This document shows positions 8,274 to 16,844 of a DNA stretch of 64,000 nt, piece by piece. This DNA comes from Ornithodoros turicata (lineage: Eukaryota; Arthropoda; Arachnida; Ixodida; Argasidae), in contig NC_088202.1 in the NCBI RefSeq assembly GCF_037126465.1, positions 102,641,962 to 102,705,961 of the forward strand, in the 5' to 3' direction. The position numbers and the translations under genes were made by a program. Within the stretch, counting starts at the first letter, position 1. Each line of letters opens with the position of its first letter. The notes beneath the pieces are model-generated. The model was not told where the DNA came from, did not search any database, and was given only the letters and a program-made list of their open reading frames with translations.

Positions 8274-11200
8274 GTAAGTCTGCGTTGACATGATTTCAGT
8301 AGTAAAAAAGAGAGATATTACGTTAAGTCTTAGTTATGCATCTTGTTTTATCAATAGTTTTGACACATTGCAAATTACACCGAATCTGTTGCACAGACGC
8401 TGCGAAAGAGTAGCAAATCTAGATTGACTAGATGCCATGGCCACGGCCCATCGCTTGCTCTCAAGTGAAATCTTGTGACATAACTTTGCATGTTCAGCGC
8501 TGGGTACGCCATCGACATCGACATCTTGGGTTTCTGCACACCTCGCCGCGATAACGAAAAGGTAGTGAGTAGATAGAGGAATATCAAGCAAACTGAGTTC
8601 CAGTACTCGTATTGAAATCATCTCAGAGGGACATCATATCCAGACGGCACGATGACAATAAGGACATGTTGACTGGAATGTAAAGTAGCACTGAGGAAGT
8701 AAAGTAATGCGGAACTATCAAAGTGAACGAGTTGCAGTAATGAAGGCCGTTCTCAGTTTTATGTTTCCTTCCTTTTCTTGGTGGCGTTTTATTGCCGGTC
8801 AGTTAGTCTGCCTGCCGACATGGCGGCACGTTGCTCACGGAGTATCGTGCACCTGGGGCCGAATTCGTGGTGAACTGTGCCGACGTCCTTCGTTCCAAGT
8901 CCACTCTGCGCTGACCTCATCATGATTAGTACATATCAACTACGCCAGATTTCTATTATTCGAATTTCTGTAACTGACCTGGTGTCAGGATCTTGGAGCT
9001 TTTCAGTGTTAAAAATAATTGGGAGTAGACTTACACGTAAGGTGAGTCCGCCTGCATTTATGTGGCGACATACTGCACGTGTCGCAGAGTAGCACTGCGG
9101 ATCATTTCGTCCACCAGAGATTCTTTAACGTTCGCCAGACACCTCCACACACAGTGCTGCAAGTAATGTTTACCTTCCCCACTTTGCTATCATCCTCCGT
9201 CGGGATCGTACTCACGATCCGTAGATTTTCGATGACTGTCCATGACGCTGATGTTTTGTGATCGCTGGAATCGAGACCACGCTTTCAGAAATGGCATCAT
9301 TACTTCGTGGAGAAATGGCAAGCAAGCGCTGGGGGGGATATGTTTAATGATAACAAAGAGGAGGAACGAGGGAAAGGTCAGCCAGACAGGGTGTCGGCTT
9401 GCTATCCGGCTTGCTAAGCGCTGGGTTTCTATTTACCAGTCATATTGACAACCGGTGCACTGCCGAAGGACGCTCGTTGTCTGCACGAAATCGTACTACC
9501 CAAAGCACATCAAAATTTCGCAACGAATTGCCGTCAGTTGTGCGCTCATCTGCCAATACCGCACCTTTGCGCTCTAGTCGGCCGTCGTTCATTTCTCAAC
9601 AATCCAGCCGAATGCGACATCATTTTCCCTTCCATAGGGTTCGATTAACACATGTTTAGATGCGAGTATGACACGTACTGTCTTTATCTGTACAAACAGC
9701 ATACGGAGAAGCATGGTGGCCAGGAGGTTGGCAACACCACTTGCCAGGCCGCGGATGGTGGTACCCCTCGGAAGGAAAGTGCTTGAGGAGATCACGATAC
9801 CGCGTTGTAAGTATATGCACTTTTTCCCCTGCTGAACGACAATAATTACGATGACTTTCAGTTCAGTCTAATTCGGATTAATGGTTTGTCTTTGTTGCTC
9901 TTAGGAAGTTGCTGGCAGAGTGCTTTGGTGCATGTACGCCTGCCGAGGACGTGGTTTTCGGTACGAGAACGAGGACGACGGAACACCGTGTTTTGTAAGA
10001 CTTTCGTTTTTCGCTGCATATTTTCTCTTTTCTTTTTTTTAAGCGTGGAAAAAAGTAGTGTACATGTACAAGATATCAAACAATTGAAGAAATAGTTAGG
10101 TGCGGTGGTGCGGTACAAGCGCTATTTAACGGAGGTTCGTGTCCAATGTGCTCATCTCGTATCTCCACCACGGACCCCTCACATCTGATGCAAGGCCTAC
10201 GAGCTGTTGCTGAGTTCCTCTCCAGCACTGGACTAATGGACGAACTCTAATAGGACACCTTTCCATCATCATCACTTTCTCATCCCTTCCACCAGCGCGA
10301 TGGGGCAGTGTACCGCCATAACGGCGGAGAATGACCCACCTCATCATCCCATTCATCCGCATCCATCCGCATCATCCCATTTATGTGTGTGTGTGTCGTA
10401 TTTCCACATACCCTTGTGCGTTACAGTTGCGTCGCAGACTCGACTGCTAGGAGGAATACATCTATTCATAGGAGACAGCCGAATCTATAATAACTGTAAT
10501 AACTCGAGGGGATCGCCGTTACCTCGTCTCAAGCTTCACTGGCCCCATGATGCATTCTCAATGGCAACGTGACATCACCACCCACTCTCTGCTTTACTCC
10601 GTTGACCCCACATTGTCCCTTACTCTCCCCCGCCGAATGCCACGTTCCTTTACCACAGTATTCCACCGCATGAGGCTTAATGTGGCTGTTACACCGGCTC
10701 TCAAACACCTCATCGGTGCCGGCGCGTCCAGCCTCTGTTTCACGTGTGGTGTGCGCGGTGACCTCCATCACGTAATCCTGATCTGCGGACAGTACGAGCG
10801 CGAGCGCGCCCTCATGGGAACTGCTCTCCAACGCGTCCATCAACGCCAGTTCGACTTAGCCAGAATTCTCGGGCCATGGTCAGACCCCTAACATCTGATG
10901 CAAGGCCTACGAGCTGTTGCTGAGTTCCTCTCCATAACTGGATTAATGGACGAACTCTAATAGGACACCTTTCCATCATCACCACTTTCTCATCCCTTCC
11001 GCAAGCGCAGTGGGCAGTACACCGCCATAACGGCGGAGAATGACTCACCACATCATCATCCCATTTGTGTGTGTGTATGTATAATAACTTCTCTTTCTTT
11101 TGTTATTGCCTTTCGAGTGCCTGGGTTTCAAAAATCTAGGCGGTGGTGTGGTAGCAAAATAAAATGCACACGCGTACAGCTTGGGACAAAAGTTTACGGA

Positions 11201-13416
11201 ACACCGGGGTGTCACATTTCTCCAATGGAGCGACAACCTAGCTGCAAAAACGAGTGGACATACATACTGAGAGATGGATCGAATAGCCCGCCACCCGTTT
11301 TCTATTCGATAGCTTCGTGACAGCTAGCAGGGAAGCGCTCCGATGAAGAAATACGCAGGTGCCGTGTTCCGTAAACTTTTGTCCCAAGCTGTACGTAGCC
11401 TCCCACTTTCAACAAATCAAGGGACAGAACGATCTGACTCGGAATGATGGCTAGTTAGGAGCGTGTAATGCAGCTCATTTTAAACTGTGCGCTGATCATG
11501 TCACTTTCTGTTAAGCAAAATCTGTACATGACGGACATACGAGTACGTCACGACTTGTAAGTTAGCCGGGAGTAGCGAAGTGGGAAATTTCACTGGGCGA
11601 CAAACACAGCACATAACTTTATTCATAGCATGCCATATTTTTAGTATCAAAGCACGCAGTCAGTCTAGGCCAAACACACAACCGCGATGAATGTGGCATC
11701 CAAGACACGAGTGCACTATGTCGTCATATCGTGACAAAAAAAAATCGAGAAAACGAAAGATACATCAGCAATAATAACGTACGCGAATGGTAATCACAGG
11801 AGGAGCAAGCTTGTGCTAGTTTTCCCTACTAAATAGTTCCACGCGTTTAATGTTCAATCTATAACCACTGTACGATACACTTCCCTCTTCTGGTGGGGCA
11901 GAAGAGGGAAGTGTTCTCCAGTTATACAACATGCGTTCTCATCTTGGAATATTTTTAGCCCTAGGAACTACGCTTAAACATGGTGATTATACCTTTCAAC
12001 TCCAAATTTTACGTGAGTTTTTGGTGCAAGTTGCATTACTTGTCTGTTATAGACAACGTGGTTCGCCGCTGCGGCGTTACTGTAACGCTCGATATTTATG
12101 ACTTATTGACCACTTTGCAGATGTCTTATCGCGTAGCTGGTTTTTGTTACGACGGAGAGTGCGTGTTCAGTCTCCCAGAAGAACCCACTCAGGAACCCGA
12201 AATCACATCAGAAGTGACGTCGCTGGCACCACGTGTGCCAACTCAGGGACCTGAGACAACGACTAAGCGTGATCAGACGGTGCAGACCGTGGCTACAACT
12301 GTGTCGCGAAAGGAGACGGTCTTACCTGAGGAAACAGGGCCTACCGAACCAGAGAAACAGCCTGAGCCAACAACGGCAGCACATCCTAAGGCTACGACTA
12401 AGCCGTCTCAGCTAACGACAAAGCAAAGGTACGAAACCGAACCTCAGCCCACGACAACTGCAGAACCCGAGGCCACAACTAAGAAGACGGAAGTAACAAC
12501 AAAGCAAAGGCATGAAGTATCCGAAGCTACAACAAAGCAGCCGGAGGTAGCGACAGAACAAAGCCACCAAGAACCTGAGGCCACAGCACCTGCAACACCT
12601 GAGGCTACGACAAATCAGCCGGAATTAACAACGAGTCCAAAACACGAAGAACCTGAGGCCACAAGACCAGCAGAACTTGAAGCCACAACCAAGCAACCGC
12701 AACCGAAAACAAGGGGAACACAGGAAGAGACCCCAGAGGCCACAACACCTGCAGAACCCGAAGCCAAAACTGAGCATCCAGCACTAACAACAGAGCAAAC
12801 AAAGGAGGAAGAACCTGAAGCCACAACAGCTGTAGAAGCCGTAGTCACGACCAAGCAGGCGGAACCAACCACAAGAGAAAGACACGAAGAGACCCCTGAG
12901 GACACAACACCTGCAGAATCCGAAGCCAAAGCCGGGCAGCCAGAACAAACAACAAAGCAAACAAACGGGGAAACACCTCAAGTCACAACCGTTGGAGGAA
13001 CAGAAGCCATGACCAAGCAACCAGAATTAACAACAAGGCGATGGCAAGACGACGAATCTGAGGTCGCATCAGATGCAGAACCCGAGACCACGACACAGTA
13101 TCCAGAACCAACAACTATGCGAGCTCACGAAGAAGAACATGAGGCCAAAACAGCTGTAGAATCCGAGGTGACGACCCAGCAGCCTGACGTAACATCAAAC
13201 CACGAGGAAGTACCTGAAGTCACAACAGCTGTTCAGGCAAAGTTGCCGCCGGAAGTGACAACAAAGGAAAATCACGAAGAAGAGCTTGGAACCACAACTG
13301 ACGAGCAATCAGAAAGCACAGCCAAGCGTAACGAAGATAAGCAATCTCGAAATGCAGCGACTGCAGAGGTCGCGGCCTCATCAACGCCAGCAGAGTCTGA
13401 AGGTACAACGAAATAA
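8207..13416 (+). CDS. TSGP1/basic-tail-like secreted protein with mucin-like tail (4 exons)
   Basis: The exons are 8207-8273, 9700-9806, 9905-9994 and 12121-13416. All junctions are GT-AG and phases 1, 0, 0 join without a break, giving 520 codons including the stop. The product has a hydrophobic signal peptide, a short Trp/Gly-rich segment, a six-cysteine head with spacing C-x16-C-x3-C-x15-C-x9-C-x4-C, and a long tail dominated by Thr, Glu, Pro and Lys. The last two spacings and the GxCxxGxC-like end match Ixodes salivary TSGP1/'basic tail' proteins, several of which interfere with host clotting; function here is unproven. The usual short Lys-rich tail is replaced by about 430 residues of imperfect repeats, probably heavily O-glycosylated. 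Intron 3 holds non-LTR fragments and a MITE. Confidence 0.75.
9020..9092 (-). repeat. dispersed repeat, inverted copy
   Basis: Read on the minus strand, this repeats the unit seen at 2285-2345 and 5845-6800 (GCAGTATGTCGCCACA; GACTCACCTTACGTGTAA). It sits in intron 1 of the TSGP1-like gene. Confidence 0.6.
9700..9806 (+). CDS. TSGP1-like gene, exon 2
   Basis: The acceptor CAAACAG ends at 9699; the first two bases complete the codon from exon 1. The exon encodes a Trp/Gly-rich segment (WWPGGWQHHLPGRGWWYP) and the first cysteine of the head (EGKCLRR). It ends in phase 0 at GTAAGT (9807). The Trp-rich stretch is unusual for the family. Confidence 0.65.
9905..9994 (+). CDS. TSGP1-like gene, exon 3
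   Basis: The acceptor TTGCTCTTAG ends at 9904. Thirty codons carry cysteines 2-4 in WCMYAC and DDGTPCF, the core of the TSGP1/basic-tail signature. The donor is GTAAGA at 9995, phase 0. Confidence 0.75.
10180..10362 (+). repeat. non-LTR 3' end, short copy
   Basis: This carries the last codons (ATCTGATGCAAGGCCTACG to GACGAACTCTAA, stop at 10248-10250) and the 3' UTR of the same element as 10547-11068, at high identity. The UTR has outer TGGG/CCCA and inner CCGCC (10313-10317)/GGCGG (10323-10327) arms, then ATC repeats and a TG run. It is a heavily 5'-truncated copy. Confidence 0.75.
10547..11068 (+). pseudogene. non-LTR retrotransposon ORF2 C-terminus plus 3' UTR
   Basis: The frame 10547-10891 shows LPRRMPRSFTTVFHRMRLN and a CCHC-like end (CFTCG-x5-HHVILIC) followed by ARILGPWSDP. 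One frameshift then leads into the terminal codons ending at TAA 10958-10960. The 3' UTR hairpin has inner arms CCGCC (11022-11026) and GGCGG (11032-11036). It repeats 10180-10362 in direct orientation, so two 3' ends of one family lie 0.7 kb apart inside intron 3 of the TSGP1-like gene. Confidence 0.7.
11177..11391. mobile_element. 215-bp Tc1/mariner-type MITE
   Basis: The terminal inverted repeats are about 29 bp, starting CAGCTTGGGACAAAAGTT and nearly perfect. TA is present at 11175-11176 and 11392-11393, the expected duplication. There is no coding capacity. It is inserted in intron 3 of the TSGP1-like gene. Confidence 0.85.
12121..13416 (+). CDS. TSGP1-like gene, exon 4 (last cysteines and mucin-like tail)
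   Basis: The acceptor CACTTTGCAG ends at 12120. The exon begins with cysteines 5 and 6 in GFCYDGECV and runs 431 codons to TAA. The tail is built of imperfect units of roughly 25-35 residues of the type PEATT-x-EPEATTK-x-PE-x-TTK, with Glu-rich spacers (HEE, EEE). It has no further cysteines or hydrophobic segments, so it should be secreted and O-glycosylated. An AATAAA overlaps the stop at 13412-13417; no better polyadenylation signal was seen downstream. An ATG at 11980 is in frame, but the residues it would add look like intron. Confidence 0.8.
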   Translation: MSYRVAGFCYDGECVFSLPEEPTQEPEITSEVTSLAPRVPTQGPETTTKRDQTVQTVATTVSRKETVLPEETGPTEPEKQPEPTTAAHPKATTKPSQLTTKQRYETEPQPTTTAEPEATTKKTEVTTKQRHEVSEATTKQPEVATEQSHQEPEATAPATPEATTNQPELTTSPKHEEPEATRPAELEATTKQPQPKTRGTQEETPEATTPAEPEAKTEHPALTTEQTKEEEPEATTAVEAVVTTKQAEPTTRERHEETPEDTTPAESEAKAGQPEQTTKQTNGETPQVTTVGGTEAMTKQPELTTRRWQDDESEVASDAEPETTTQYPEPTTMRAHEEEHEAKTAVESEVTTQQPDVTSNHEEVPEVTTAVQAKLPPEVTTKENHEEELGTTTDEQSESTAKRNEDKQSRNAATAEVAASSTPAESEGTTK

Positions 13417-14194
13417 AACAAAGAAAGTTAACTGCAGTCGGTAACAGTATCTGGTACAGTAGGAACGTCAGATCCACATTGACGTGCCAGTTATCACAGT
13501 GCAACTGCACAATGAAGCCCTCATCACGCAAATGAAGCCATGTAGGGTTAGCCAACTACGCCGTAATCACAAGCCGCTCGTCATCATATCTGACCGGGCA
13601 TTGCAGGCAAATCTTTTTGCCGTTGTATTTATCCCCTGGAAAACAGTGATAAACATATTCCTTCATTTAACACTTACGCTTAGTATGTGTTATTGTTGCG
13701 GTGACATATAAGTAAATATAAAGCGCTTCTACAGAACCGGTGTTGCTTTTCTTCGGGTGAACATAGCTATAGTTGCTTTCTGTCCAAACAAAAGCCAGGT
13801 CTCTCCACTACCAATACATGAAAAGAAACTGGGGCGAGGCAACAGGGACATTGCACATTAAATCGATGACGTCAGACAAACATGATTTGGTTCGAGACAG
13901 CTTAGTGGGCTTCCTTTCGAAAAGTCTCCTGCGTAGGGTATTCTATACATTAACTCAATACTAAGTCATTAACCATTGCCACACATTTCTAGAGATAACG
14001 TGGTGACCCCTAAAAATTGGTAAAAACTGATCTTTGGAATAGAATGGATAAATAAGATAAAGGTACACGGATCATGACAGCAGTTCTGACCCGTCGTAGC
14101 TTTATTAATGCGTTAGCATTAGGAGTGTCAAAATGGAAAAAGCGTCTGTATGAGATGAAGCCTCACCGGGGAAGAGGTATAGGTGGCCATGTAA
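13417..14194 (+). other. downstream flank of the TSGP1-like gene
   Basis: It probably contains the 3' UTR, but I see no convincing polyadenylation signal beyond the AATAAA overlapping the stop. No other feature recognised. Confidence 0.35.
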
Positions 14195-14610
14195 AGGGGA
14201 GCTGAGAGCGTAAATGTAAATGAAGGTAAATGATATGGAATTGAAGCAGTTGAAAGTAATTAAGAGTAAGAGATAAGAGTAATGAAAGGTAATTAAAGCA
14301 AGAAAATTGAGTTCAAAGGTAATGAATGTAAGGTATATGTAATTAAGAGAAAGATTAAATTAAATTAAAGATTACCGAAGGTAACCGCAGGTTACCGGAG
14401 CTAATTAAAGGTAATTAACGTCAGTTAAGGGGAAATTGAGAGTAGTTAAAGCAAGCAAACGTAATTAAATTGAATTAAATGAAATTCAAGATTATATCAA
14501 GATTACATCAAGATTACATCACGAAGGTAACCTGCGGTTACTTTCGGCAATTAAATAGTGATTGAAAGTTATTGAGGCTAATTAAATGATAATTAAATGG
14601 ATTTCATATG
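14195..14610 (+). repeat. purine-skewed AATTAA-rich degenerate repeat with palindromes
   Basis: The + strand is made of variants of GGTAATTAAAG and AGTAATTAAGAG with very few cytosines. Two palindromic boxes built on GGTAACC-GCA-GGTTACC occur in opposite orientation near 14380 and 14530. No coding potential. Confidence 0.6.
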
Positions 14611-16299
14611 CAATTGAAAGTGTCGAACCGGAAGTCAAGTATAGACAGTAAGTGGACAACCGGAAGTCGGGTTTAGCACTCCCTCTGCAGCTAACGCTCT
14701 GATGGTGAAAGCCAGGCACACGTAAGGCCAGAAAAATGGGATGTCGGGACCCTCAGAGCGAAGGTTCAGGGGGGACGGGGTCCCCGGAGCGAAACCTCAG
14801 GAGGGCGACTCCCCCTCGGCCCCCACCTACTGGCGCCCCTAGTAACTGGTCGTGAAGAGACAGGCAAAGGTATGCCTGGGATGCCGGATGTAGACTGCAA
14901 CTTCAAGAGAACATGGGTGAGAGACGCGTATAGACAATGCCACTCAGGTGGCGAAACTCGACTCCTCACTGTAGCTCGGCTGGCGCCTGCGAAGGAGTCT
15001 CCGCTGTGGTGGCAATCATAAGGCCGATAAACTCATAAGGCAGAATTATCAGGAGGGCTGAAAACCAGAAGGTCAAAAAAAGAAGGCCAAGAATTATCGA
15101 AACTGAATTCTCGAAAGACCGAAAAATAGGGAACTCAAGATACGAAAACTGTTATTCTAACTGCGATAAAAAAAGGTAGCTCTACAAATTAAGTAGGAGA
15201 AACTTGTTGTGAATTAACACAGCAAATAAATCATTTAATCGAACTTCGCGTTCATAACGTACTTTCGATAACTTAGGGGGAAAACAAAAAGAAAATGTAG
15301 ACATATGAACCACTGTGTTATTGTCTTTGTCGTTGTCTATGTGTTTATTGTACACAATGGCAATAAATGAAACATTATGAGCTATCCGATGACATCCCAT
15401 TTCCAACAACGGCTTCAACCTAGGTCACTCCTAAAACAAGTTCCCTATCACCAGCTCTGACTCAAAACTGCACCTTTCGGCCTTTCGATAAATATGGTGA
15501 GTAGCCGAGTGAATGAACTGGGACAAGTGAATGACCATTCTGGAAGAAATCGTATACAGGGTGTCTTTTCAGGTGCCACAGATTTTTATTAAAAATCTAT
15601 GAGGGCCCCAGATATGCCGTTTGGGCGTCTCACATACCTGGCCTGGCGGACATCTTTCGTAGCCGGTCGCATCAGTTCGATGACTAACTAAAATCCGATA
15701 ATGAACTTCTTAATTAACGAGGTTTAGGAAAAACTGAGATGGCAGGATTAAAAACCGTCGTTGTCGAAAGCTATTCCTGCTGTCAGCGATTTCGAAATGT
15801 TTCTGTGCTTCAAATTACGAGCACTTTTGGTTTGCTCTGCAAATGAGCCGAAACCGAAAAAGCGCGCCTCAAGAGCGCACCATCCACTCCGACGGAGGCT
15901 TATCTGGGCCGGATAGCAGATTATCTGGCCAGCAGATTGGCACCTACTCCAATCATCTCCACAGTTCCAAATCACGTGGCTCTGTGACGTGGAATGGACG
16001 CTGTGCTCCCTGAGTTTCCAGTCACCGCGGTTTCGGTTTCAGCTCATTTGCATATCAAAATGCGAGGATGTATATTTTAACGCACGTGTGTGCTTCAGGA
16101 TTTGTTAGACGTGGTAACGAGGACAGTCTCGTAGCTCTACTTCGCACCTGTTTTCGGACGCGAAAACGTGCATTGCGTCCCTGTCGCGAAGTAAAAATTT
16201 GCTTCCGTTGATGCCGATGTCGGTAGGTTTGGTTCTGTGCTATTTTTACTTGCGTTTCTTCGCGCCGTTGATGCTTCTTTCCTTCGGTGGTAAAATGGG
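14611..16299. other. intergenic, with a solitary MITE-like end
   Basis: Mostly featureless. Near 15556 the string ACAGGGTGTCTTTTCAGG resembles the ends of common arthropod TA-flanked MITEs, but no inverted partner was found nearby. GC-rich stretches occur at 14760-14830. Confidence 0.35.
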
Positions 16300-16729
16300 C
16301 ATGACGCCGCCGCAGGGCAAAGTTACAGCGGCGCACACGGCTATAGGACTACTCGACGCCACGATTCTACTGCTTGCAAGTGCCCGCTCGGCAGGCTGCC
16401 CGCGAAAGAATGATACTCGAAACTTCGTTAACCAATCGCGGAGCTCGCAACGCACCAAGGACAATGGGTATATCAGCTACGATGCCTGACGCAGTAATAC
16501 CACGTGGTTATGACGTGGAACAAATCTTTAGGGCCGCCAGGACGGGGAACTATGGAGGCGTATGTGTGCTCCCTCAGCCGTGGTCCACAGAGCTAGTGTG
16601 ATTGTGTAAATTGGAAGTAACATAACGCTCACCGGAGCTTCAGTTGTCTATCCGACGTGATTGTTCTTGCAAACTGGTTTTGACGCCGAGGCATATATGC
16701 CACGTTCTCTCTGCAGAGATCACCGAAAA
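16300..16729 (+). promoter_or_regulatory. beta-mannosidase upstream region formed by a dispersed repeat
   Basis: Bases 16425-16560 match an inverted copy at 44290-44440. The repeat brings a CCAAT box (16433), TGACGCA, TGACGTG and the palindromic E-box ACCACGTGGT (CACGTG at 16501-16506), which lies 224 bp before the start codon. MiT/TFE factors drive lysosomal genes through CACGTG-type CLEAR sites in other animals. No TATA box is obvious, and TCAGTT at 16640 could be an initiator. Confidence 0.4.
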
Positions 16730-16844
16730 ATGCCGCTGAAGTTCGTTCGCGCTCTGTTCTCTGTTCTCTACGCTCTCAATATTGTGGGTGCACTGGAGTT
16801 GTCTTTGGATGGAACGTGGACCGCACATAACAGCGGGAACAACC
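16730..16844 (+). CDS. MANBA: beta-mannosidase exon 1
   Basis: It starts [20 protein letters not shown], a signal peptide, followed by [15 protein letters not shown], which matches the mature N-terminus of the family (LS-x-L-x-G-x-W). It ends phase 1 at GTAAGT (16845). An upstream in-frame ATG at 16661 would place a polar stretch before the signal core, so 16730 is preferred. Confidence 0.9.

Noticed and set aside
8375..8587. Minus-strand frames in intron 1 of the TSGP1-like gene
   Set aside because: Two overlapping short frames without domain, signal or splice support.
11980..12120. Upstream part of the long Thr-rich frame as the gene start
   Set aside because: It lacks a signal peptide and is better explained as the end of intron 3; the acceptor at 12120 joins in phase with three family-specific exons.
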